DNA of 64,000 nucleotides from Clostridium sp. AF27-2AA (GTDB lineage: Bacteria; Bacillota; Clostridia; Lachnospirales; Lachnospiraceae): contig NZ_QUFI01000001.1 of the NCBI RefSeq assembly GCF_003478505.1, forward strand, positions 88,397-152,396, given 5' to 3'. Positions 39,654-48,651 of this stretch are shown here, piece after piece. The first letter of the stretch is position 1. The number at the start of each line of letters is the position of its first letter. Both the position numbers and the translations under genes were made by a program. Below the pieces are notes generated by a model. The model made no database searches. It saw only the letters and a list, made by a program, of their open reading frames with translations, and was not told the DNA's origin.

Positions 39654-40700
39654 ATGCGGAAAAAATGTCAATTTAAGAATGGATATACCTTTAACCGAGT
39701 CATCAATGGGTGCTGGCAGCTGTCTGCGGAGCATTGTCTGCAGGGACATCTGGACTACGATGATGCCATTCGCGCGTTCCATGAGCTGGTGGAGCAGGGC
39801 TTTACAACCTTTGACTGCGCGGATATTTATACGGGGGCAGAGGAAGTGCTGGGCCGGTTTGTTATGGACTTAAAGGGCAGCGGACATTATCAGGAGGAGG
39901 ATATTCAGATTCACACCAAATTTGTGCCGGATAAAGATGTGCTTCCGGTCATCAACATGAAGTACACGGAAGGCATCGTGGACCGTTCTTTGAAGAGAAT
40001 GCACCGGGAGGCTCTGGATCTGGTTCAGTTCCATTGGTGGGATTTTGATGTTCCGGGTATGATGGAGACCGCCTTTGATCTGGTGAAGCTGCAGGAGAAA
40101 GGAAAGATCCGCAACATCGGCATGTGCAACATGGACACTAATGCGTTAAAACAGATGGTGGATGCGGGAATTCCGGTGGTATCCAATCAGGCACAGTATT
40201 CTGTATTTGACCGCCGTCCGGAACGCACACTTCTGGATTACAGCGCGGAGCATGGTATTTATACCTTTGCGTATGGCACGCTGGCAGGGGGATTTCTGGC
40301 GGAGCGCTACATGGGAAAAGAATATGAGGCACCGGAAACCCGTTCCCAGGTTAAGTATATGCAGATCATTGAGGATTCGTTGGGCTGGGATGGCATGCAG
40401 AAGCTGCTTCCGGTACTGAAGGCCATTGCGGATCATCATGGAGTGACGATTGCCAATGTGGCAACCCAGTATATCTTAAATCAGAAGAGCGTAGGGGCGG
40501 TTATGGTTGGAACGAGAAACTCCAAACATGTGAAGTCCAATCTTCAGACACTGGAATTTGATCTGACAGAAGACGAAATGAAACAGATCCGTGATTTCGT
40601 GGACCAGTATCCGACACCGGAGGGAGAGTGCTATGAATTAGAGCGGACCTCTCCAAGATATAAGGGAATTATCCTGACAGATCGAAATCATGTGGAATAA
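39654..40700 (+). CDS. Aldo/keto reductase
   Basis: 348 residues of the AKR TIM-barrel fold. The catalytic set is visible: Asp and Tyr in FTTFDCADIYTGAE, Lys in IQIHTKFVPD and His in LVQFHWWDFD. The motif IRNIGMCNMDTNALKQMVDA and the C-terminal ILNQKSVGAVMVGTRNSKHV bind NADP(H). The physiological substrate is unknown; the operon context suggests reduction of a carbonyl from amino-acid breakdown. AAGAGGAAA precedes the ATG. Confidence 0.88.
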   Translation: MRKKCQFKNGYTFNRVINGCWQLSAEHCLQGHLDYDDAIRAFHELVEQGFTTFDCADIYTGAEEVLGRFVMDLKGSGHYQEEDIQIHTKFVPDKDVLPVINMKYTEGIVDRSLKRMHREALDLVQFHWWDFDVPGMMETAFDLVKLQEKGKIRNIGMCNMDTNALKQMVDAGIPVVSNQAQYSVFDRRPERTLLDYSAEHGIYTFAYGTLAGGFLAERYMGKEYEAPETRSQVKYMQIIEDSLGWDGMQKLLPVLKAIADHHGVTIANVATQYILNQKSVGAVMVGTRNSKHVKSNLQTLEFDLTEDEMKQIRDFVDQYPTPEGECYELERTSPRYKGIILTDRNHVE

Positions 40701-40718
40701 CCAGGAGGAGCGAAACGA

Positions 40719-41813
40719 GTGAAGCTGGAAAATTATGAGGTTCATTTACCAAACTATTCAATCGGAGATAAGATTTATGATAAAATCGGTCCAGTCTGCG
40801 AATCTTATGGAAAAAAGGTTCTGATCATTGGCGGCAGGCGAGCACTGAACGCTGCGGAAGACAAAATCCGGGCCTATGTGGCGAAAACCAATCTGGAGAT
40901 CATCGGAACAAAGATTTATGGAACAGACTGTACTTACGCGACAGTAGAGAAGCTGCGTGGACTGCCGGAATACGAAGAAGCAGATATGGTATTTGGCGTG
41001 GGTGGCGGAAAGGCATTAGATACCGTAAAATGCTTATGCATCACGGATGACAAGCCGGTATTCGCTTTTCCGACCATTGCCTCTAACTGCGCGGCATGTA
41101 CGTCGGTGTCTATCATGTACAATGAAGACGGCACTTTCTTAAAGCCGAATTTCTTTGTGCGCCCGGTGATGCACTCCTTTATTGATACGGAAATCATCGC
41201 GAAAGCTCCGAGCCAGTATATGTGGGCTGGCATTGGTGATACCTATGCAAAATACTATGAGGCAGCCATTTCTTCACGGGATGAGCGGCTGGAGCATTTT
41301 ACATCCCTTGGCGTGGCAACCAGCCATATGTGCCGTGACCCGCTGCTCATGTATGGCGCTAAGGCGCTGGAGGATCATAAAAAGGGACTTTGCACCTACG
41401 AGGTGGAGCAGGTCGTTCTTGCAATCGTGGTTACCACCGGAATCGCGTCCATTTTCCTGACCAAGGATTTCACACCGGATTACAACAGCGGCCTTGCCCA
41501 TGCGGTGTTCTACGCGCTGACTTCCTATCCGGTCATTGAGGAGAAGCATTTGCACGGAGAAGTAGTTGGCTTCGGCGTACTTTTGCTGTTGCTTGTGGAC
41601 GGACAGATGGACGAATTCGAAAAGATCTATCAGTTAAACAAAGACTTAAAGCTTCCGGTTTCCCTGGAAGACATTGAGATTACAGAAGAACAGTGGAAAG
41701 AGAGCCTGACCCGGATTCCGGATATGTCCGATATCCGGCATTATCCGTACAGAGTGACACCGGAAATGCTGGAAAAGGCAATGAAAATCCTGCGGAAACG
41801 AAACCGCTCCTGA
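40719..41813 (+). CDS. Iron-containing alcohol / glycerol dehydrogenase-like protein
   Basis: 364 residues from a GTG behind AGGAGG. The Gly-rich NAD-binding motif is VFGVGGGKALDTVKCL and metal ligands are expected at Asp in GIGDTYAKYYEAA and His in LAHAVF and EEKHLHGEVVGFG. It belongs to the GldA/Fe-ADH superfamily; the substrate is not known. It is the last gene of the T-box operon and, with the aldo/keto reductase, would give a pair of alcohol/aldehyde or keto-acid reductases induced when the cognate tRNA is uncharged. Confidence 0.85.
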   Translation: MKLENYEVHLPNYSIGDKIYDKIGPVCESYGKKVLIIGGRRALNAAEDKIRAYVAKTNLEIIGTKIYGTDCTYATVEKLRGLPEYEEADMVFGVGGGKALDTVKCLCITDDKPVFAFPTIASNCAACTSVSIMYNEDGTFLKPNFFVRPVMHSFIDTEIIAKAPSQYMWAGIGDTYAKYYEAAISSRDERLEHFTSLGVATSHMCRDPLLMYGAKALEDHKKGLCTYEVEQVVLAIVVTTGIASIFLTKDFTPDYNSGLAHAVFYALTSYPVIEEKHLHGEVVGFGVLLLLLVDGQMDEFEKIYQLNKDLKLPVSLEDIEITEEQWKESLTRIPDMSDIRHYPYRVTPEMLEKAMKILRKRNRS

Positions 41814-41814
41814 A

Positions 41815-41864
41815 CGTCAGAAAACCCTGCGGCCTTATGCGAAGGCCTGCAGGGTTTTCTGACG
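41815..41864. terminator. 50-bp bidirectional terminator overlapping brnQ
   Basis: CGTCAGAAAACCCTGC and its complement frame a nearly perfect 50-bp hairpin, with T-rich arms on both strands. It serves the operon ending at 41813 and the convergent brnQ gene, whose last ten codons (KRQKTLQAFA) lie inside it. Confidence 0.9.
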
Positions 41865-43199
41865 TTTCTGGAATAAAAGTCCGATGATGAGTCCTATGAT
41901 GGCGGGCAGGATCCAGCCAAGATTCAGACCGAAAAATGGCAGAAACCGTTCCGCAAATTCTACAGCCGCATCCAGGTGGAACAGTGACTGTAATTCTTCT
42001 GGAAGTGCTTTGAAAAAGTCAAACAGAGAAGCGCTCCAGGTGAACACTGTAACCCAGAAATAAACCTTGCGGTCATGGTTAAAATGCCTTTCGAACAGTG
42101 CCAGCAGGATCAGGGCGATGGCCGGAGGGTAGATCAGCATCAGCACCGGCACGGAATAGCGGATGATGGTGGAAAGTCCTGCGTTTGAGATCAGGAAAGA
42201 AAACGCGGTGAACAGCACAGCCCAGGCGGTATAGGAAAGCCGGTGCGGAAACATTTTTTCGAAGGTTTCCGCGCAGCTGATTACCAGGCCGATGGAGGTC
42301 TTTAAGCAGGCAAAGGTGATGGTGACAGCCAGGATTAGGATTCCGGCCCGCCCCAGGTAGTGGCTGGAAATCTGGGACAGGGCAATGCCGCCGTTTTCCG
42401 ATGCGGTAAACAGGCCGAGAGACTGGGCGCCTATAAGGATGGTCAGCATGTAAATAAGGGCCATTAAAATACCAGCCAGAATTCCGGAGTGGAGTACTTC
42501 ACCGGCAATGACCTCATCATTCTGCACACCCATCTGCCGGATCACGTTGATGACTATGATGCCGAAAGCAAGGCCCGCAATGGCATCCATGGTGCCGTAG
42601 CCTTCGGAGAGTGCCTGAAACAGGGCACCGCTTTGGTAGGAAGCATCCGGAATGGTGGCCGATGCCGGAGCACCCGGGTGCAGCAGGGCAGATACGATCA
42701 GGATTCCCAGGAAAAATAAAAACAGCGGGTTGATGATTTTACCAATCCAGAGTGTAATATTTCCCGGCCGCAGGGAGAAAAGCAGCACCAGGGCGAAGAA
42801 TACGGCAGAAAAAAGAAACAGTGTCATACGTTCGGAAACCGCGTTTCCCAGCATTGGGGCAATGCCGGTGGTAAAGGATGTGGTAGCACACCGCGGAATG
42901 GCAAAGCACGGGCCGATGGTTAAGTAGAGCAGGCAGGTAAAAAAGCAGCCGTAGCGCCCGCCAACTTTGGAGGCCAGTGCCTGCAGACCGTCAGAGTGCG
43001 TGTTTCCGATGGCGGCAACGCCAAGAATCGGAATGCCAACAGCAGTCAGGATAAAGCCAACTGTGGCGGGAACCAGGTTGTGTCCGGCCAGCTGGCCTAA
43101 ATGCACCGGGAAGATCAGGTTTCCGGCGCCAAAAAACATGCCAAATAAGGTGGCAGCCACCAGCAGGCGTTGTTTCAGGAAAAGATGTTTGCCTTTCAT
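41835..43199 (-). CDS. brnQ: Branched-chain amino-acid:cation symporter
   Basis: 454 residues from ATG 43199 (GAGGTG upstream; the longer open frame is not needed). LivCS/BrnQ features: LVAATLFGMFFGAGNLIFPV near residue 12, VAAIGNTHSDGLQALASKVG and GPCFAIPRCATTSFTTGIAP. About 12 membrane segments import Leu, Ile and Val with sodium or protons. Its promoter region of about 180 bp is shared with a divergent LysR-type gene, which may control it. Confidence 0.9.
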   Translation of the reverse strand: MKGKHLFLKQRLLVAATLFGMFFGAGNLIFPVHLGQLAGHNLVPATVGFILTAVGIPILGVAAIGNTHSDGLQALASKVGGRYGCFFTCLLYLTIGPCFAIPRCATTSFTTGIAPMLGNAVSERMTLFLFSAVFFALVLLFSLRPGNITLWIGKIINPLFLFFLGILIVSALLHPGAPASATIPDASYQSGALFQALSEGYGTMDAIAGLAFGIIVINVIRQMGVQNDEVIAGEVLHSGILAGILMALIYMLTILIGAQSLGLFTASENGGIALSQISSHYLGRAGILILAVTITFACLKTSIGLVISCAETFEKMFPHRLSYTAWAVLFTAFSFLISNAGLSTIIRYSVPVLMLIYPPAIALILLALFERHFNHDRKVYFWVTVFTWSASLFDFFKALPEELQSLFHLDAAVEFAERFLPFFGLNLGWILPAIIGLIIGLLFQKRQKTLQAFA

Positions 43200-43376
43200 G
43201 ATAAAATTCACCTCAAATCTTGAATATAGGCTTATTGTAATGCCAGCCTTGCGGTTTGTGAAATCCATGTTTATAATAGAAGTATGACAAAGTGTAATAT
43301 TCTGTTTATAAAGCAGACTGATAGAACACTATGGTATGCAGGTGAAGCATGGGTTTGAGAAGAGGGGAGAAATGGG

Positions 43377-44267
43377 ATGGACGCAAAGAAACTGGAAATT
43401 TTAATGACGGCGGTGGATCTTGGGAGCTTTTCCAGGGCGTCTGAGGTGGTGGGCTACACGCAGTCCGGCCTGACCCATCTGGTGAACAGCCTGGAGAGGG
43501 AAATTGGTTTTCCACTGATCATCCGGAGCCACAATGGCATTGCCCTGACGGAGGAAGGGCGGGAACTGATGCCGGCCATCCGCCAGTTTTTACAAGCAAA
43601 CGCGAACCTGGAAAATCAGATCCAGACCATCACGGAAAAGCAGACTGAGACCATCCGCATTGCGGCCTACGCCAGCATTGCCATGTTCTGGATGCCGGAG
43701 ATTTTATACCGCTTTAAGCGCATCTGTCCCAATGTAGATGTGGACCTGCGTATGGTGGATCACGCGCTGGAGCCTTTTGAACTCTTGCAGGACGGCAAGA
43801 CCGATGTGATCTTCGCCAGCAGGCAGAATTACGGAAAGTGCGAGTGGACGCCTCTTTACCATGAACTGCTGTACGCGATTCTGCCGAAAAACTATCCGTT
43901 AAACAGCCGCACGGAATTTCCGTTAAAAGAATTTGAGGGAAAAGATTTTCTGATGCCTTACGGCCGGTTTGATATCGATGTGCACGCGGCTTTTGAAAAA
44001 GCGGGAGTAAAAGCGAAAGAGCAGACCGTGTATGTAGACGATGAGACCGTGATCCGCATGGTGGGAAAAGGGCTTGGCATTTCCATGATGTCGGAACTGA
44101 TGATCCGGGGCAACACCGATGATGTCTGCTGCGTTCCGGTTGCGCCCAAAAGCATCAGAGAGCTGGGCATGGGAACGGAGAAGGGCGTGGAACTGCCGGA
44201 GAGTGTGCGGAAGCTGAAGGAGTGCGTGGTAGAGTATACGAAAGGCTTCCAGGGCAGAAAATTTTAA
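43377..44267 (+). CDS. LysR-family transcriptional regulator
   Basis: 296 residues. The N-terminal winged helix is MDAKKLEILMTAVDLGSFSR, then ASEVVGYTQSGLTHLVNSLE; the C-terminal 200 residues form the periplasmic-binding-like effector domain (TIRIAAYASIAMFWMPEIL). It is divergent from brnQ, the classic arrangement for regulator and target, so amino-acid sensing is plausible. GGGGAGAAATGGG precedes the ATG. Confidence 0.9.
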   Translation: MDAKKLEILMTAVDLGSFSRASEVVGYTQSGLTHLVNSLEREIGFPLIIRSHNGIALTEEGRELMPAIRQFLQANANLENQIQTITEKQTETIRIAAYASIAMFWMPEILYRFKRICPNVDVDLRMVDHALEPFELLQDGKTDVIFASRQNYGKCEWTPLYHELLYAILPKNYPLNSRTEFPLKEFEGKDFLMPYGRFDIDVHAAFEKAGVKAKEQTVYVDDETVIRMVGKGLGISMMSELMIRGNTDDVCCVPVAPKSIRELGMGTEKGVELPESVRKLKECVVEYTKGFQGRKF

Positions 44268-44352
44268 GAAATTACAGGCTGCGGTTTGTGGGTTGCGCGG
44301 GCAAAAAGGCAGGTTTTTCATGGAGGCAGGAGGAATGTCCGGGAAAAAATCC

Positions 44353-44381
44353 TTGACTTTTCCGGCAGAACTGACTAGAAT
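44353..44381 (+). promoter_or_regulatory. Promoter of pheST, -35 inside an inverted repeat
   Basis: TTGACT, 17 bp, TAGAAT. The -35 lies between CCGGGAAAA (44338-44346) and TTTTCCGG (44358-44365), an imperfect inverted repeat. Confidence 0.8.
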
Positions 44382-44387
44382 GTTCAA

Positions 44388-44739
44388 TAGATTATGACTG
44401 TCCGTTTCGGGCAGACATACCTGCAATCACAAATTACAAAACTAAAAGCTGAGATCGTGTTTTTAAGATACTGTTTCCGGTCAGAGAGAAGAGGTCGGCG
44501 GCTGTGAGCCTCTTTCCGTTCAGACAGATATCCGAATTTCCCACGGGAGCTGCATTGCTGAAAGCCTGAAGCGGGCGCGCATGATGCAAAGACGCGCAAA
44601 CACTTCAACCAGAGTAGGCATTGCCGTCTGGTATACGTTACATATCGGAAAGTGTCTGTGAATGTTTTATTCGCAGGAAGCTGGGTGGTACCGCGGTATA
44701 TTATCGTCCCTTTGCGCATTGGCGTGAAGGGACTTTTTT
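44388..44739 (+). promoter_or_regulatory. T-box riboswitch, specifier UUC (Phe)
   Basis: CAGAGAGAAGAGG with the apical GCGGCTGTGAGCC, specifier TTC at 44538-44540 within GAATTTCCCACGGGAG, T-box motif GGGTGGTACCGCGG at 44683-44696 and a terminator (GTCCCTT...AAGGGAC plus T6, 44706-44739). It lies before pheS, as expected for a phenylalanine-responsive leader. T-box UGGU fits A73 of tRNA-Phe. Confidence 0.95.
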
Positions 44740-44802
44740 GTTACCTTCACAATATGTGCGGATTGCAAATCAGAGGTTTCATATTTATAAAGGAGAAAAA
44801 TC

Positions 44803-45846
44803 ATGCAGGATTTAAAAGAGCTGAATGAAGTGATCACTGCGATCAAAGAAGAGATCCGTCAGGGCGCAGATGCTCTGACTACTTCCAGAAGTGTCTATGA
44901 GTTCAAGAAGACCTTCCTGGATAACAAGCAGGGCCGCATTGGTCTGCTGATGAAGGAAATGCGCAATGTACCGAATGACCAGAAGGCAGAGTTTGGTAAG
45001 ACTATCAACGGCGCAAAGGAGTGGGCAAACCAGTTCTTTGATGAGCTGGACCAGAAATTAAAAGAGAAAGAGCAGCAGCAGCGCTATGAATCCGAGAAAA
45101 TTGATATTTCCATGCCGCCGGTGAAAATCCGCTACGGCAATCTGCATCCGGTAACTACCGTGCGCAATCAGCTGACGGACATCTTCGCGTCTATGGGATT
45201 TGAAGTGTATGAGGGTACCGAGATCGAGACTGACTACTACAACTTCACTGCCCTGAACACCCCGCAGGATCATCCGGCCCGGGATATGCAGGATACCTTC
45301 TACCTGTCTCCGGAGTTCTTACTGCGTACCCAGACTTCCGCCGGTCAGGTTCATGTCATGGAAGCCAAGAAGCCGCCGATCAAGGTCGTTTCCCCAGGTA
45401 AGGTATTCCGTTCCGATGACGACGCAACTCACTCTCCGATGTTCAGCCAGATGGAGGGCCTGGTTGTAGACGAGGGTATCACCCTCTGCGACTTAAAGGG
45501 CATGCTGGACATGTTCGTTCAGAGAATCTTTGGCGAGAGCACCCGCACAAGACTTCGTCCGTCCTACTTCCCGTTCACGGAGCCGTCTGTTGAGGTGGAT
45601 GTCAGCTGCTTCCAGTGTGGAGGCAAAGGCTGCAGACTGTGCAAGGGAACCGGATGGATCGAGGTTCTGGGCGCAGGCGTGGTAAACAAGAAAGTGCTGG
45701 AGAACTGCGGCATCGATTCCGAGAAGTACAGCGGATTTGCTTTCGGCCTTGGTCTGGAGCGTATCGCAATGCTGAAATATGGCATCAACAATATCAAGAT
45801 GCTTTTTGAGTCTGATCTGCGCGTGTTAGATCAGATTGATGACTGA
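44803..45846 (+). CDS. pheS: Phenylalanine-tRNA ligase alpha subunit
   Basis: 347 residues. An N-terminal coiled coil (about 1-95) precedes the class II catalytic core: [47 protein letters not shown] and the Cys-rich loop [20 protein letters not shown], then [14 protein letters not shown] (motif 3). With PheT it forms the (alpha-beta)2 enzyme that charges tRNA-Phe. AAGGAG precedes the ATG, and pheT follows after 20 bp. Confidence 0.97.
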   Translation: MQDLKELNEVITAIKEEIRQGADALTTSRSVYEFKKTFLDNKQGRIGLLMKEMRNVPNDQKAEFGKTINGAKEWANQFFDELDQKLKEKEQQQRYESEKIDISMPPVKIRYGNLHPVTTVRNQLTDIFASMGFEVYEGTEIETDYYNFTALNTPQDHPARDMQDTFYLSPEFLLRTQTSAGQVHVMEAKKPPIKVVSPGKVFRSDDDATHSPMFSQMEGLVVDEGITLCDLKGMLDMFVQRIFGESTRTRLRPSYFPFTEPSVEVDVSCFQCGGKGCRLCKGTGWIEVLGAGVVNKKVLENCGIDSEKYSGFAFGLGLERIAMLKYGINNIKMLFESDLRVLDQIDD

Positions 45847-45866
45847 TCAGGACAGGAGGATTAGAA

Positions 45867-48287
45867 ATGCTTGTACCATTAAGTTGGTTAAATGACTATG
45901 TAGATATTAATGTTTCCGCAGATGAACTGGAGACCAAACTCTTCGACTGTGGATTTGAAGTAGAAGAAAAATGGCAGGTGGGTAAGGACATCAGTGGAAT
46001 CGTCGTTGGTTACGTAGAGTCCTGCGAGCCGATCCCGGAGACCCATCTTCATGTATGCCAGGTCAACGTAGGCGGACCGGAGCTGTTACAGATCTGCTGC
46101 GGCGCTGACAATGTCAAGGCAGGCGGTAAATATCCGGTAGCCATGGTTGGCGCACAGGTATACGCAACCGCAAAGGACCACGTTACCATTGAGGGTGTGG
46201 CAACCATCAAAAAAGGCAAATTGAGAGGCTATGAGTCCTATGGTATGCTCTGCTCCGGAACGGAGCTTGGCTTAAACGAAGACCTGTATCCGGGCGCCGG
46301 CTATAATGGCCTTCTGGTACTGCCGGAGGATGCTGAGATTGGTGCCGATGTCAAAGAACTCACCGGTTTAAATGACTGGATCTTCGACGTTTCCATCACC
46401 GCGAACCGCCCGGACTGCCAGAGCATCTTCGGTCTGGCAAGAGAGGTGGCAGCAGCACTGGGCCAGCCGCTTAAAACACCGGCTCTGGACTACACCGAGA
46501 CCGAGGTGGAAAAAGAGGGCTTTGAGGTAACCGTGGACGCGCAGGATCTGTGCCCGCGCTATATTGCCCACTATGTATACGATGTGAAACTGGGCCAGTC
46601 ACCGGCATGGATGAAAAGACGACTGGCTTTAGTCGGCAATAACTCCATCTCCAATATCGTGGACATCACCAACTACATCATGCGTGAGCTGGGCCAGCCG
46701 CTCCACGCATTTGACTGCAATTTCCTGGAAGGCAATGCGATCCAGGTAAGACGCGCAAACGAGGGCGAAAAGATCGTTACCTTGGATGAGAAGGAGTTCA
46801 CCTTAAACCCGAACAACCTGGTGATCTGTGACGGAAAGAAGCCGGTTGCGTTGGCTGGTATTATGGGCGGTTTAAACTCTGAGATCCGCGATACCACCAC
46901 TGAGGTGATGTTTGAGTCTGCAAAGTTTGCCCGCGACAACATCCGCAGAAGCTCCCGTGCCCTGGGTCAGTCCTCTGACGCAAGCCAGAGATACTCCAAG
47001 GGTGTCGACGAGTATGCAACCGAGATGGCCATGAAGCGTGCCCTGCATCTGGTGGAGGAACTGGGTGTTGGTAAAGTTTCCAAAACCCATAAAAATGTCA
47101 ACACCGGAAATTCCTTAGAGCCGGTTACCTTCAAGACCAGCATTAAGAAGGTCAACGGTGTTCTGGGTATTACCGTTCCGGACGAGGATATCTTACGCAT
47201 CCTGACCGGCTTAAACTTCCAGCCGGAAATTAACGGCGACGAGCTGACCATGCACTTCCCGGCATACCGTGAGGATATGGAGGATTACCCGGATGTAGCA
47301 GAGGAAGTCATCCGTATGTACGGCTATGAGCACATCAACTCTACCTTCCTTCCGACAGCAAAGGTAACCATCGGCGGAAGCAATCTGCGTCAGAAGACCA
47401 TCCTGAAGGTCAAGAAAGCCCTGTGCAGCGTCGGCGCATTTGAGGGAATCCATTATTCCTTCTTCTCCCCGTCTGATTTAGACCAGATGGGCTTTGCAGA
47501 GGATGCCATGGAACGTAAGGCAATCCGCATCATGAATCCGATCAACGAGGATCTGTCCCTGATGAGAACCACCCTGGCTCCGCAGATGATTCACGCCATG
47601 GGACGCAACCAGAAGAGAGGCATCTTCGAGGGACGCATCTTCGAAATCGGAAATGCGTTCATTCCGAAGTCCCTGCCGCTTACCGAGTATCCGGACGAGC
47701 GCGAGACTCTTTGTATCGGTGTATTCGGCAAGAATGAGTCTTTCTTCACATTAAAGGGCATGGCTGAGACCGTTGCGGATGTTCTGCACGTTTCCTTCAC
47801 CTATGAGAAGGCAGAAAAGCCGTTCCTGCATCCGTACCAGACCGCGGCAATCTTCTGCGAGGGCGAGGAAATTGGTTACCTCGGTAAAGTAAAATACGAG
47901 ATCATGAAGGATGAGGCGATGCGTGAGGATGCCTACGTTCTGGAGATCAGCATGAAGGCTCTGGAAAAATGGTATGGCAAGGCTCCGGTATTCGAGCCGC
48001 TTCCGAAGTTCGCGGAGGAGAAGCGTGACCTGGCGCTGGTTATGGACAAAGATATCACCTGTGGTCAGGTAGAGGACTGCATCCGCGAGGCATGCGCTTT
48101 CGTCAAAGAGGTTACCCTGTTCGATGTCTATGAAGGAAAGCAGATCGCTGAGGACAAGAAGTCCATGGCCTTCACCGTTTTGTTCACTCCGAAGGAGGAA
48201 GCATTCGGCGCAGATACTGTAGACGGATATGTCAAGAAGATCCTCAAACAGCTTGGAAAAACCTACGGAATCGAACTGAGAAGCTAA
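45867..48287 (+). CDS. pheT: Phenylalanine-tRNA ligase beta subunit
   Basis: 806 residues, normal for the family. Domains in order: B1/tRNA-binding OB fold (about 40-155, IVVGYVESCEPIPETHLHVC), B3/B4 editing region (about 200-400, LYNIVDITNYIMRELGQPLH-like SNIVDITNYIMRELGQPLHA), B5, the core-like domain and the C-terminal ferredoxin-fold anticodon-binding domain (about 710-806, FAEEKRDLALVMDKDITCGQ). It forms one operon with pheS under the Phe T-box. Confidence 0.97.
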   Translation: MLVPLSWLNDYVDINVSADELETKLFDCGFEVEEKWQVGKDISGIVVGYVESCEPIPETHLHVCQVNVGGPELLQICCGADNVKAGGKYPVAMVGAQVYATAKDHVTIEGVATIKKGKLRGYESYGMLCSGTELGLNEDLYPGAGYNGLLVLPEDAEIGADVKELTGLNDWIFDVSITANRPDCQSIFGLAREVAAALGQPLKTPALDYTETEVEKEGFEVTVDAQDLCPRYIAHYVYDVKLGQSPAWMKRRLALVGNNSISNIVDITNYIMRELGQPLHAFDCNFLEGNAIQVRRANEGEKIVTLDEKEFTLNPNNLVICDGKKPVALAGIMGGLNSEIRDTTTEVMFESAKFARDNIRRSSRALGQSSDASQRYSKGVDEYATEMAMKRALHLVEELGVGKVSKTHKNVNTGNSLEPVTFKTSIKKVNGVLGITVPDEDILRILTGLNFQPEINGDELTMHFPAYREDMEDYPDVAEEVIRMYGYEHINSTFLPTAKVTIGGSNLRQKTILKVKKALCSVGAFEGIHYSFFSPSDLDQMGFAEDAMERKAIRIMNPINEDLSLMRTTLAPQMIHAMGRNQKRGIFEGRIFEIGNAFIPKSLPLTEYPDERETLCIGVFGKNESFFTLKGMAETVADVLHVSFTYEKAEKPFLHPYQTAAIFCEGEEIGYLGKVKYEIMKDEAMREDAYVLEISMKALEKWYGKAPVFEPLPKFAEEKRDLALVMDKDITCGQVEDCIREACAFVKEVTLFDVYEGKQIAEDKKSMAFTVLFTPKEEAFGADTVDGYVKKILKQLGKTYGIELRS

Positions 48288-48293
48288 AACCAC

Positions 48294-48322
48294 TTGTGTT
48301 TTCAGTTATCCTATGATAAAAT
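48294..48322 (+). promoter_or_regulatory. Promoter of secG
   Basis: TTGTGT, 17 bp, TAAAAT, immediately after pheT and 33 bp before the secG ATG. Confidence 0.6.
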
Positions 48323-48354
48323 GTCAGTGTTTGACTATTAGGAGGTGCATTTCA

Positions 48355-48582
48355 ATGCTGAAAACGATTTTATCCGTGATCTTCGTTCTTATATGTCTGG
48401 CTTTGACCGTGATCGTATTACTTCAGGAGGGCAAGTCTCAGGGCCTTGGCGCTATCGGCGGTATGGCAGAGACCTACTGGGGAAAGAATAAAGGACGTTC
48501 CATGGAAGGTACCCTGGAAAAGTTCACGACATTTGCTGCAGTAGCATTTATGGTACTGGCAATCGTATTAAACTTAGTGTAA
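48355..48582 (+). CDS. secG: Preprotein translocase subunit SecG
   Basis: 75 residues with two membrane helices (3-22 and 56-74) and the conserved loop LLQEGKSQGLGAIGGMAETY. SecG assists the SecYEG channel. The ATG at 48355 has AGGAGG 8 bp upstream. secG, rnr and smpB in this order are conserved in Firmicutes. Confidence 0.95.
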   Translation: MLKTILSVIFVLICLALTVIVLLQEGKSQGLGAIGGMAETYWGKNKGRSMEGTLEKFTTFAAVAFMVLAIVLNLV

Positions 48583-48591
48583 GCGTAAGAT

Positions 48592-48620
48592 AAAGCACTC
48601 TTGGAAACAAGGGTGCTTTT
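48592..48620 (+). terminator. Terminator of secG
   Basis: AAAGCACTCTTG-GAAA-CAAGGGTGCTTTT; the T-run is short, so some read-through into rnr is likely. Confidence 0.8.
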
Positions 48621-48651
48621 CGTGTAAAAGAGAACTTTTGAGAGAGGACTT

